Of a DNA stretch of 64,000 nt, positions 23,503-34,991 are shown piece after piece. Source of the DNA: Diplosphaera chodatii (lineage: Eukaryota; Chlorophyta; Trebouxiophyceae; Prasiolales; Stichococcaceae); contig JAALGY010000016.1 of assembly GCA_032358165.1 (NCBI GenBank), positions 806,001 to 870,000 on the forward strand, written 5' to 3'. Each line of letters opens with the position of its first letter. Positions within the stretch are counted from its first letter, which is position 1. The notes under the pieces were generated by a model. That model did no database searches. It worked only from the letters and a program-made list of their open reading frames with translations, and was not told where the DNA came from. Made by a program: the position numbers and the translations under genes.

Positions 23503-26500
23503 ATGGCACTGTCCATGCTCGTCGTGGGGCTTGACAGCAAGGATTGGGGCCAAGAAGAGGCTTTCTTGCTCACGCATGGTGACCATGCGTGTATTCTGGC
23601 TGTGGCATGCTATAGTTGCATAGCTATGCAACGAACGCAGTGCTGTGCATTGCCACATGCCGCGATGGTGCTTGTGAGTAGAGCCTGCGATGATGATGCA
23701 GGTTGCGTAGGTGTTACGGAGTTTCAGGAAGAGGATCATGTGTCGTGGTGCGCGGCATGCTTCCCATCTCTGGCAGCCGCTGACACGTGTGCGGCCAGAC
23801 TGCACCGTGCGTCAGATTGGCAGTCGGTTGCAACCACCTGACACCCTGCATGGTGATCTAGAATGGTGCTGCACGCAGTGATTTGCTCGGCAATGAAGCC
23901 AGCACAAATCGATGCTACAGATGAAGTTCGTCCACACAGGGCGCTTTAACCACCTGCGGACGTGCGTGGAGCCCAACTGGAGGGTGTTCGGCAGCAGTGA
24001 GGCGACGGCCGCGACAGACCTCATCCATCTGGCCGAATGGCTGGGCTGCCGCCTGGAGCCGCAAGCGCTGCCACATGACGTGGCGGTGTGCCTGGCACGG
24101 GGCGCGGATGCGCTGCTTGCAGTACTGGAGAGGGCCGGCGGGGCGCGTCCATGGTCAAGACCAGACCAAGTCGCGGCCTTCTACCTGTGCCTCAGCCTCA
24201 TGCAGGCGGTCAGCGACGTGCGGCGCCGCTGGCTGCCCGGCGATGTGCGCCGCCGCGTGGAACGTGCCCTGGCGCCGGTCGGCCCAGATTTTCTGCACGT
24301 TGCGATGACGCAGCTTCGCGAGGGCGCCGCCGGCTCTGCACAGCGTGCCTGCGCCGCCATCCGGCTGACAGATGCCTACCTGCGCGTAGAAAACCACAAA
24401 GACGCAGTGGACGCAAGCAGCAGAAACATCAAGGCCCACATATTGGGACATCTGGGTGAGGTGGGTCAGCGGTATTTGCCATATTGAGGGATGCAGCTCA
24501 CACAGGCAAGCCAAGCCAGGCGTTCTGCTGCACGCACGCTTGCCTTGCATGCTCATGCCTTGAACCTGAGCTGGCATGCATCTGCGTGCACTCGGCACAT
24601 ACATGCTCGTAAAGCGTGCTGCTCAGCGCTGAGGTTTCATGTCATGCTGCACACAGACACTCGTCGAAAATTGTTGTGCCCTGCTGCTGCGGGCAACTGT
24701 GGCGGCCCTGTCAGACTGGTCAGTGGCTGCGGGCGAGGCAGCACAGCAGCAGTCGGCAGACAGCCCACAGCAGCGTGCCAAGCTGGCAGACGCAGACTCG
24801 GAGCTCCACGAGGCCGGCATCTGGCTGCCAGCAACCGCAGGCAGCGTGCTGCACTGCATGCGCCAGCACCAGCTGTGCAGCGCGATGAGCGGCGCCAAGA
24901 AGCTGCGATTGCTGGACACCCTGGGGCAACTGCTTCAACAGGCACAGCCAACAGCTATGCATATGTCCCTGTTGCTAGCAGAGCTTCCCTGCAGTGCCCA
25001 GGACTTTGCATGACCTCCACATGCCAGGCGCAGGCAGTCAATTCAGCAAGAGAACCCTGTGACATGCACGGAAAGGGAGCTCTTGCAATTCAGCACGCCA
25101 TCTACACCTCCACGCGTCCTGACAGCACTACCGTCACCTCCCACACTATGCAGATTGTCGCCTGCATGCAGCAGAACGAGCGCGCAGCTGCTGCTGGGCG
25201 GTGGCCTGTGGACCCAACATGCCTGACAGCTGCTGCCGCTGTTGCGCAGTGCTTCATGATCCTAAGTGGGCTGTCGGCCATGGGTGAGCTGCTGTACATG
25301 CTGCGTGTGGAGAACTTGCACCTAAGTGTCACAATGTCCAGGCTTCAATCTGTGGAAGGGGTTGGCATGCGTCAACAGAAGTAAGCAAAGGAGGATGTCC
25401 ATGTGACAAGCAGTCGTTCGCCGTACACGTGTGGCATGCTGGCGTTGGGCTGTTGTGCGCCAGCTGCATACCTGCTGCGTGGCTGCCACGCAGTAGTGCA
25501 GGCAGCAGTGCCCCAACGGCTGTGTGCCACTATGCAGACCAGGCGGAACAGTTCGCCGACGGCATGGTATCAGTGCGTGGTGCCGTCATGGGTGCGCTCT
25601 GCACCGCTCTCGACCACCTCACCGCCCCACGGCACCTCGGGCTGCTGTTGTACCTGCCGCTCTCCGCACAGCTGACCCTCCGAGGTATGCACCCAGACCC
25701 CTCCGGCTGTCTGTGAGCTGCAAGACAGCAGGTGACATGTGAGATGGGCTGGCAGCCTCTGCAATTTGGCCGGCGTGGTAGAATCAGAACTAGCTGCACC
25801 TGCTGCAGGATCATTGGAAGGGTGATGACGATGCTGCCCTTACAGCCTGTCCAGTTGGCCGCCTTGCAGGTGGAACCCCGATCGACAGAGCCACCACCCT
25901 AATGCCGCAGCTGGCCCGAATACAGGAGGTGGCTGCCACCTGGCTCAGTAGTGATGATCCGCAGCCGCCGCCACCTGGCAATGTGGCGCAAGGCCCACTG
26001 ACTCCCATTGAGCGGCTCTCATTCGTCGACCAGGTGCTTGCCATGCTGCAGTGCGGCAGGCACATGTGCTGCCATGTGTGGCAATCTGTAGCCATGCGCG
26101 CATGCTTGTCTGTACTGCGGACTGGGTGCCTCTCACGAATACCTAATCAAGCTGCAATGCCCTGAGCAATGCCTCGAGTCCAGCAGGTTCTGCCCCCCGT
26201 TTGGTAATTTATGGCCATAGCATGGCCCAAAGACGACACTGTTCACTTCTGTTATGCAGCTAGCCTTTCTGATGGACATGGTTGCTGTCCACTTGGCAAA
26301 CAGAGTCAACGTGAGTGGCAAAGCATGCATTGAAGTTGGCATGTACAGCGCACATCCATCACACATAGTGTGACAGCGCCTAATTACCAGTGCGCAAGTG
26401 TGCCCAGTGTTGCTTCTTCGAGCTACAGGGCGCGCTCGTCAGCAACATCAGGGATCCGGACAGGACGCTCGCCAGCATCTTCACCTCAGGGATCCTTAAC

Positions 26501-28658
26501 TCCCTAGCAGCAGCCCTGCAGGTGACCTCTGTCCTCACGGTTCAACAACAGATTTGCACCTTTTGCACTGGCGTCTCAGAGCAGAGCTATCTGATTTCCT
26601 TACGGATTGTGTTTCACGAAAGGTTGCAACAAGGTAGGAACCAAGCATCACAGATGCGCTGTGCAGGTGGCACCAAGCAGAAATGTACGGAACCTGAGCC
26701 ACGGCCAGACACCGCAAGACACGAGCAGCTGCCTTGCTCCAGGGCTGTTCTCTGTGACGGACGCGTTGCTGAGAGCCACGCGGGTGCGTCTGGCCTCACG
26801 TCCTGTGCATCCCTGGGCATTTTGCTGGTGTATCATGCGTTCGTCCTTTGCACTGGCTGTCTGGGCATGTCATACACATCCTCTGAGCAGGGTGTGTGAG
26901 CAGTCTTGAAGATAGGTGGTGTGGCGGGCAGCACGTGTTTTGCCAGCGGTCATGCATCACATCGACAAGAGTCATGTGGTCTGCAGTCAGCTTCCACCGC
27001 AGCCGCTATGGCCAAGCTGTGGGCGGCAAATGCTGTTGCCGCGCTTCTGGATGGCGGCCTCGGGTGCTTCCGACTTGCACATGCTGAGGCTGCAGCGCAG
27101 AATGCTCTGCCCTCCACCAAGCCGGCGACCGTACAGCCAGACCCAACCAGGCCAGTCAAGACAATGCGCCGTGCAGCCGGCATCTTGGCGGGCATCACGA
27201 AGCTCATCAGTCCAGAGGTATCACGCAGCATTGTCAAGCGCGGCCTGGTGGCGCCTCTGCTTCAGGTGGGCCGCTCTGCACTACTGGCACAGTTCGACCA
27301 GCGATTGAGCCACCAGATGCTGTTGTCAAGCTGATGAAACCATGGCCATTGCATGCTTCATCCCTCACGAACAGCGGTAGCGTGGTTGCCGTGAGTTACC
27401 GTGGAGAAGATCCTAACCGTCCTCAAGCATGACGCTGATTTCGTCATCACGACAGGCGCTGCCACAGCAGATGGCTCCGTCAGGAGAGGCCGGCAGCAGC
27501 GCATCATGGCACACAACTGTGCGCGCCACAAGGGCCACTTGTGACATCCTGGCAGCAGTTCTGGCGGCTGATGCGTCTGTGTGTGAAGAGGTGCTTCAGG
27601 GTGGCAGCTGGGAGGCTGCAGCGCAGCGTGTCAGGTGACTGCACTTTAGCACTAGCTACACACAAGCTTCAGACATTCCCTTGCCTCCCATGCCCTGCCT
27701 CTTCCCAGAGGCTGCAGGTTGTGCTGGGATATCACATTAGGTTTGACGACAAGCGCTGGTCCCTGGTCATCTTGTAGGGGTCTGCAAGCGCCGCCGCCAC
27801 TGGCTGCAGAGTGGGCTGAGCAGCAGGAGGTTCTGCTGCACGATGTGCTGCTAGGCGGCAGCGCAGCGGCTGCACGTGCAAAAGCCACTGCTGCAGCAGA
27901 GCGCGCAATGCAGGAGCTGCTGGTAGGTTCTGCGTGTGGCCCATGTTGGTTTCCGTGAGTCACAAAGGCGGACGAGATGGCAATGCTGGCCACCAGTGCA
28001 TATGTCCAGGCAGCACGGATGTAAATGCTGGGTCGTCATATCAGCATTGGTGTATCTACATAGTGCAGCAACACAGTGATTGAAAGTCAGCGACCAAACA
28101 CAACTGTATCTGCAGGCAGAAGAGCAAACAGCCAAAGCCCCAGGCCTGCGCAGCAAGGCAGCCTCCAAGCGTGCCCGCAAGAAGGCCGACATGCGGCGGG
28201 CAGCATCTGCTGGTGCCTCTGCTGTGGAGTTTACCGCCAAGCAGGCTCAGCCCATGGCATTGACAACCGGCCCAAGTGCGCTGACACCCATCAGCTGCAG
28301 CAGACTGCCAGAGTCAGAGGCTCAGCCACCAGAGCCGTCGAGGGCATCGCGGGCACCTGCAAGCAGTACATGCGACGCGCCAGGTGCTGAGAAGGTGCCG
28401 ATGCAGCATTTGGCGGCTGTCAGCATTCAACCGGCACTGGAAACAGACTGGTGGCGCTGCCCACTGAGCGGGAAGGCCATGCGAGACCCGGTGCTATTTG
28501 GTAGCGCGGGTTACAGCTTCGAGCGGGCGGCCCTTGGTGACTGGCTGGCAGCCAACCCTGGAGTGGACCCAGTTAGCATGCAGCCGCTGCCGCCAGGTGC
28601 AGGGAGCATCTTGACAAACCATGCCCTGCGCAACACGATCCAGCAGCTGCAGCTCTGA
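23503..28658 (+). CDS. Copy 3: probable U-box E3 ubiquitin ligase, 944 aa
   Basis: Fourteen exons: 23,503-23,578; 23,702-23,806; 23,940-24,460; 24,657-24,941; 25,154-25,283; 25,538-25,684; 25,870-26,033; 26,260-26,310; 26,429-26,521; 26,667-26,783; 26,987-27,265; 27,456-27,634; 27,778-27,922; 28,116-28,658. The total is a whole number of codons. Exons 1-2 give a small RRM-like domain (LLVLV-type strand here read as MLVVGLDSKDW, then HVSWCAACF). Exons 3-13 are helical, with EPNWRVFG opening exon 3 and LTAPRHLGLLLYL in exon 6. Exon 14 has the basic patch SKRARKKADMR and a full U-box (DWWRCPLSGKAMRDPV, SFERAALGDWLAANPG, NHALRNTIQQL). Odd point: the exon 4 donor reads CAG|GC instead of CAG|GT. 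The ligase role follows from the U-box; substrates are unknown. Confidence 0.8.
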
Positions 28659-28968
28659 TGACATATATATGTATAGCGGCCAGCTGAGATCATTGTTGAA
28701 GAGCATGAAGCGGATCTGCAGTGACTGGTAGTCTGCTGGTGTGCCGGGTGAAAACTCTGCCTCCTGCGCTTAGCCAGTGGACACTGTGCCGTCTCACACT
28801 GTGCCAGTAGTGGACACTGTGCCACCTTTATAAGTCGTTGAGGTTGTGGCCGCCAAGCAGAACCACTGTGTATGCAACATCTATTTCGTAGGAGCTCTCC
28901 GACGGTGGCACCTCAGTCAGCATTGACCGGCTTTCATAGCTCTCGCAGCTGGCTGATGGTGACTGTGT

Positions 28969-29053
28969 GGCGGACATATCGGCGGGTCGGAAACATGCCA
29001 ACTGGGCTAATAAGCGGGGGCAAGTGTCACCAACTTGCCCCCGCCCCCTGACA
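28969..29053 (+). promoter_or_regulatory. Conserved upstream elements of copy 4
   Basis: GGCGGACATATCGGCGGGTC at 28,969-28,988 and GCCCCCTGACA at about 29,043-29,053, a variant of the TGCCCCTTGACA word. They lie 265 and 190 bp before the start codon in the spacer 28,659-29,233. A perfect 12-bp inverted repeat lies between the two elements and overlaps the second by two bases. Confidence 0.6.
29014..29044. repeat. Perfect 12-bp inverted repeat in the copy 4 promoter region
   Basis: The arms GCGGGGGCAAGT (29,014-29,025) and ACTTGCCCCCGC (29,033-29,044) are separated by a 7-base loop. It could form a hairpin in 5' leader RNA or be a dyad protein-binding site. Confidence 0.85.
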
Positions 29054-29233
29054 TCTTCAATCCACTGCGAAGCTGGTACTTTACAAAAAATCTGCTTCTT
29101 TCTTCAACGTCGTATCGGAAGTGCTGCACAAGGTTCAGTGAGGCAATGCCTTGGTGAGCGATGCCACGACTGCTCGGGCATTGAACTAGCTAGCCAGGCT
29201 GAGCCTGCCATATTCGACACATCGACAGAGGCC

Positions 29234-32200
29234 ATGGCGCGTTCGCTGCTCGTCTGGGGCCTCGACAAGACGGACTGGAGTCAAGAAATGGATGTTATGA
29301 CCAAATACGGTAATTGCAGGCCATATCTGGATGGACGCCTGTGCAGGCCACGCACTGCTGCTCATGCACATGCCGCATGCATGCTGTCGGTCATTCTGGT
29401 GGTGAGGGTGTTGCACCGGTTCCGCAGGTTGCGTCGGTAGTGTTGAGCTTCAGCCTGAGGGCAATGCGACGTGGTGCGCAGTGTCGTTCTCATCTTTGGC
29501 AGCCGCTGACGCCTGCGCAAAAGTGATGCAGCGTGCGCCTCTCACAAATTCCCAGTCAACCAGGTCAAGGCTGTATCACCCCTCGCCGAGGCATGGATAC
29601 GAAGAGCGATCCAGTACAAGGCCTGCATCTGGATCACAGTGATGTTGTCCTCGCAGAGCGGTTCGACCATGTGCGGGTTTGCGTGGAGCCAGACTGGCAT
29701 GTGATTGGCGGCAAGGGAGCCCCTGCAGGAGACTTTGCAAAGCTGATCAAGCAGCTGCAAGGCTACCGAGGTGACGGGGAGATGCAGCCACAGCAGAAGG
29801 AGGAGTGCAAGCAGCGAGCCGCAGCAGCAGCAGCAGCGGCAGTACAAAATGCCGTAGATGTAAGAAAGGCTGCCATTCCGAACCTGATCCAGCTGGCCGA
29901 GTGGCTGGGCTGCCGGGACGAGCCGCACGCGTTGCCACGCCTCAAGGCGGTGTGCCTGGCACGCGGGGCGCCTGCAGTCCTGGCGGCACTCCGCAAGGCT
30001 GGCGGGGCGAAAGCGCTTGCAGAGGCAGACTCGGCTGCAGCCACATGCCTGTGCCAAGGCATGATGCAGGCAGTCGGAGACGTGCGCCGCCGCTGGCTGC
30101 CCAGCGACATCCGCAGCCCCACGGAGTGCGCCTTTGCAGTGCTGGTCCAGACTGTTTTGGCGGATGTGGCGGCGGACCTCCGCACAAGGGCGCCTGGCTT
30201 TGCGCAGCGTGCCTGCGCTGCCGCTCAGCTGATGCACGCATGCCTGCGAGCCGATGACATCAAGGGGGTTGATGAGCAGCTGGCAAGCCCGCTGGCATCA
30301 CTAGTGGCATGCTCGGGTCAGGTGAGGCACATGCGTCTTGTGCTCGTGCAACGATGTTGTGCTGGGTACCTAGCATATAGCCTGGCATCTTGCATCCGTA
30401 TACGCTCACGACTGGTGATAAGCTGTTGCAAACCTGCATAGCAAAGCACTGATGCACAGCAGAGTGACACTGGCTGCCGCTGACTTTTGTGTTCTGCTAG
30501 AGCTGATGGCATTGGAAGCTGTCGAGCTGCTGCACGCCATCACGGATGCGCTTTCAGACTGGTCAGCAGCTGTCAGCAAGGGCCTCCAGCAGCTGACGGA
30601 CAGCACGCAGCTGCATGTTCAGCTGCGCAAGACAGCGTGCGAGCTTCACGAGTCCTGCATCTGGCTGCTGCTGACAGCAGGCAACCTTATGCATTGCATT
30701 GTGGAGCGACAGCTCTGCAGCGCACCCGTTGAGCAAGACCTGCTGGACGCCCTGGGGCAGCTAGCTCAAAGGGTGCGGGCTGACTTACCTGCTGCTCCGC
30801 AAGTGCCCAATCTGCACTGTCGTGTATGCCTCTGCTCAGCCCATATTATGTTGGTCTGCATTGCGTGGTGGGCATGCGAGCAGGCATACATGGCACTGTC
30901 CTCGCAGAGCGGGCTCTCTGCCACTGTTCTGTATGTGTGCAGTGACATGCAATGACGTGGGTATATCTCAGCATGGCTGACTGTGTCTATGCTGGCAGGT
31001 TGTAGCGTGCATGCAGCTGGAGGAGCGTGCAGCTGCGGCTGGGCTGTGGCCTCTGGAGACAACCCTGCCCGCTGTGGCGTGTGTGGGACGGCTGCACATG
31101 ACCGTGAATGCTGTGCAGTCGCCATTGGGTGGGTTGGTGCACCAGCCAGCAATACATGCAGACGGCACTGATGTGCATGTTAGAGGACAGTATCACGTAG
31201 TCGTGGCTGGAGCCAGGGCTGTGTTTGCTACATTTGGTGGTGCCTGAGTGCTGAACGGTCACATGCCGATCTTGAATTACATGTCCTTGACCAGAGGATG
31301 CGCTGGTGCAGAGGCACATGACCGCGATGCTGCAGGAATGCCTGTACTGCATGCCGCCATCGCGAGGGCTCTGGACATGACCCTCGACCACCTCACGGCC
31401 CCGCGGCACCTCGGGCTGCTGCTGTATCTGTCACTGTTGGCACAGTTCACCGTCACAGGTGCACTGGCAAGTCAGTCTGTTCCCAGAACAGGCAGAACAT
31501 CCTACAGAACAGGCAGAACATCCTGGTTGATAGTAGCTTGCAGACGACTTGCCAGCTGTGATAAGTATACACGCTGTGCATCCAGCATCGATGAGGCACA
31601 ATTTTCAATGCTGCTGCCTGCCTGCCTGCCTTGCAGACAGCCAAAGGAAGGATACGAAGAATTTCGCCACCCTCATGTCACAGCTGTCCCGTGTACAGCG
31701 CCTGACTACCAGCTGGCTGGACAACCCTTTGGAGGAGCAGCCACTTGGCGAACAGGCAGGCCCGCTGACTGACGTGCAGCTGCTTCCCTTTGCCCATCAG
31801 GTGTGCCATAGTATGTCGCACTGTGCCACTTTCAGCAAGACAACTGTGTCGACATGCGCAGCTGTACTTCGGGCCTGCGTGGCCTGCAAGTGATTTACGA
31901 CAGGCTCATGTGTTTAGGTACACCTGCCATTGCTCCTTTGCACTGCTGCATACTGTAAGCAATGCAAGTAAGGGCCATTGTGGGGAAGCTCTGGGTGCTC
32001 TGTGCAGCTGTCCTTGCTGATGGACATCAACGCAATGCAACTGGCCATGATTGTGAAGGTGAGCAGCATCACATGCCACTGCTGCATCCGGCTCAGATGC
32101 AGCTGCTGGTGTGGTGAAGCGTGCTATTGCCGAGTGCTGCCTGGCACTGACCGAGGTCAAATGCTTCAGAGCGTGCTCGCAAGCCCCGACGAAGGTCATC

Positions 32201-34462
32201 ACACGTGCAACACCGACTGCATCTTCGACTCGGGGGCGATTGACGCCCTGGCAGCAGCGCTGCAGGTAGTCCCCTCTTCACACGCTAATGGACTGACCAC
32301 CCAAAGCTGCAGGGGAAAAGCTGCCGAACCGGCAACTCCCACCCCTGCTGGTCGCCATGTGTCCACGTTCTCTACCCTGATGGCCCCCCAGACTGAAGCT
32401 GCCCGGCAAAGATGCAAGCACGTGGCCGGTCTGTGCAGGTGGTGCCACACGCAGATCGACGCCGGAGCGGTGGTTTGGAGGAAGAAGATGCCAGCAGCTG
32501 CCTTGCTCCAGGGTTGTTTGACGCCACAAAGACGCTGCTGGCAGCCACACAGGTGAGGTGCTTGATGTCAGCGTGCATGTGCATATTCCGCATTGCCAAA
32601 CTCTCTGCCGCTCCAAGTGACCCGCGCACATGTGCAGACGTCCCCGTCGCAAAGGCTCTGGCAGTGGAGCCTTTGCGTCATGATCAACAGCATTTGAGCA
32701 TCACGTAAGATGGACAAACAGCTCACGCCTGTCTTTGTCCTTCAGACTGCCAATGCTGCGGTGGCTGCCGGCAAGCCATGGGCGGGAGACACGATAGCAG
32801 CGCTCGTGCGAGGCGCCTTGGGTGGCCTGCGGCTTGCTCATGCAGAGTCCGCAGCGCAGGAGGCTGTGGCACCCACGTCACCCAAAGCTGCACAGCTCGA
32901 GGCGTCGCTGCCGCTCGCAACGCGGCACAACGCAGCCCGCGTCCTGCAAGATGTCGCTCAGGGCTTGACACCGGCTGTGGCACGCACCCTGGCTGAGCGA
33001 GGCCTGGTGGGCCCCCTGCTGCAGGTGGGCTGACATCCAGGCTTACGCTGGTGTGTATGTCGCCCCACGTATTGTAAGCTGTTCAGTCAAGCCTGATGGA
33101 CTGCAGCTCAACACACATGTAATACTGCATGCTGCGCATCTGCTAAACACCGTCCACTGTGCAAGGCATGAACATCGATGCGAATCAGAGTGTGAAGCTC
33201 TGCTGAAGCGACTCAAGACTTTGCTGCTGCGTGATCCAACACATGTGCCAGTCAGTGTAGGTATGAGATGATTGCAGGCGGTGCCATTCCACATAGCCTC
33301 AGCAGAGGCTGCGGATAACATGCCATCCTGGATAGCCACTGTGCGGGGATGCACGGCCATCTGCAGGATTCTGGCAGCAGCTCTGGACGCTGATGCCTCA
33401 GCACGCACGATGGTGCTGCACGACGGCAGCTGGGAGGCAGCAGCGCAGCGCGTCAGGTGGGGCGCGACTGCCCAACAGAGCATGCCATGCCTGCGCGCTA
33501 GACCCTTGCAGGTGGCCATGTTGTGTGCATGGTTGGTAGACGGACATGTCCTGACCTCACGATGCAGGAGCCTGCAGCCACCAGCGGATATGGCTGCACA
33601 GTGGCCAGAGCAGCGGGAGGCACGGCTGCGCACGGTCACCTCTGTGCTCCAGGGCAAGGGCAGGGGAAACACTAAGACAGCAGACCCATGCTTTGGCAGC
33701 GCAGCAACTGCCAGTGCCGGGTCTGCGGCTGCAGCAGAGCGTGCCATGCAACAGCTACTGGTATTGCTTTGCAACTGGGACCCCCTTTGCCGTGTCACCC
33801 TAGTTGGCACAGCACGAGTCGGTGTCATCACCGCTCATCGAGAGTATGCCGCAACTGCAGCAACCCCGCCCAATTAGCCTGAAGCATGAAACTATGTCCG
33901 CTTGCACCAACTCTGGCACCACACTGACAATGTGCAGGCCGAACAACAGCCTGCTGCAGATGCCTCAAGCCAGCGCAGTAAGGCAGCCGCCAAGCGTGCG
34001 CGTAAGAAGGCAGCCAAGCAGCGTGCAGCTGCCGCTGATCCTCCCAAGCAGCTCGCCAATGCACCAGCACAGATCCCCTCAGTGACCTCGGGACTGAGTC
34101 AGGCGGCGGACATCAACTACTGCAGCGCCTCTGCGGCAGGTGCTGCGCCGCACGAAGCAGCAGAGCAGGCGGTAGCAGGCAGTGCACATGATGGCCCAGA
34201 CCCGCCGCTGCAGCAGTCAGAAACCACAGAAGCAGCAGCAGAGTCAGACTGGTGGCGCTGCCCGCTGAGCGGCAGGGTCATGCGGGACCCGGTGCTCTAT
34301 GGCAGCGGGGGTCACAGCTTTGAGCGGGCGGCCCTTGAGGAGTGGCTGGCAGCCAACCCTGGGGTGGACCCGCTCAGCCGGCAGCCGCTGCCGTCGGGTG
34401 GGGGGGATGTGCTGGTGAACCATGCGCTGCGCAACATGATCCAGCAGCTTCAGCTTAGCTGA
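29234..34462 (+). CDS. Copy 4: probable U-box E3 ubiquitin ligase, 997 aa
   Basis: Reference model of the family. Exons: 29,234-29,309; 29,428-29,532; 29,657-30,321; 30,503-30,772; 30,999-31,128; 31,312-31,458; 31,637-31,800; 32,008-32,058; 32,170-32,265; 32,439-32,552; 32,746-33,024; 33,278-33,456; 33,568-33,760; 33,938-34,462; the sum is 2,994 nt. The ATG (GCCATGG) is chosen because MARSLLVWGL is shared by most copies. Residues 1-60 are RRM-like; 61-823 mainly helical; about 835-860 basic (SKAAAKRARKKAAKQR); about 926-995 U-box with DWWRCPLSGRVMRDPV, GGHSFERAALEEW and NHALRNMIQQL. Exon 3 has an insertion of about 50 residues (KLIKQLQG, then a Gln/Ala run) shared only with copy 6. Probable E3 ligase; the helical region is the likely substrate or partner surface (inference). 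Confidence 0.85.
31484..31524. repeat. 20-bp tandem duplication in intron 6 of copy 4
   Basis: CAGAACAGGCAGAACATCCT occurs at 31,484-31,503 and again at 31,505-31,524, with one base between. Confidence 0.9.
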
Positions 34463-34739
34463 CGTAAGCGGTGGCGATGGCAGCTCAGGTCAGCAAGAAC
34501 ATGGATTCGAGGTGGCTGGGGGTTTGCTGCTGTGAGTGTCACCTCCCGCAATGATGGCCAGCATCAGTGGCGCCTTGTGCATCCTCCTGCTGCAGACTGA
34601 AGCAAGGCTCTGGGCACAGGTCTAATTAAAACCTTGGCGATGTTTGCCACACGCTTCCAGTTGGCCCCATACATGTGGTGCTTTTGAATCTGGCTCAGAG
34701 CTTGTGTGCGGCACAACCTCGAAGCAAGTCTCTGAAGTC

Positions 34740-34815
34740 GGCGGATGATCCGGCGGAGGAAGTAGCAGTACTTCCAATAGTTAAGTGTGTCTCATTGCCA
34801 TGCCCCTTGACACAC
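34740..34815 (+). promoter_or_regulatory. Conserved upstream elements of copy 5
   Basis: GGCGGATGATCCGGCGGAGG at 34,740-34,759 and ATGCCCCTTGACACACA at about 34,800-34,816; they lie 252 and 192 bp before the start codon. No other feature was seen in the spacer 34,463-34,991. Confidence 0.6.
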
Positions 34816-34991
34816 AGCCGGAGTTCCTCACGCCGACAGCCTGCCAATGTGCCAGTTGTGAATTTGCTTCTATTCGATGGTGCTATGCTGTAGTATCTAC
34901 AACACACGCAGTCCACGACAGCACTAGTGTTCGAACCATGCCCCGGCAAGGTTCGTGTTTCTGAATCGTTCAGCCAAACTTGATAGGCAAC

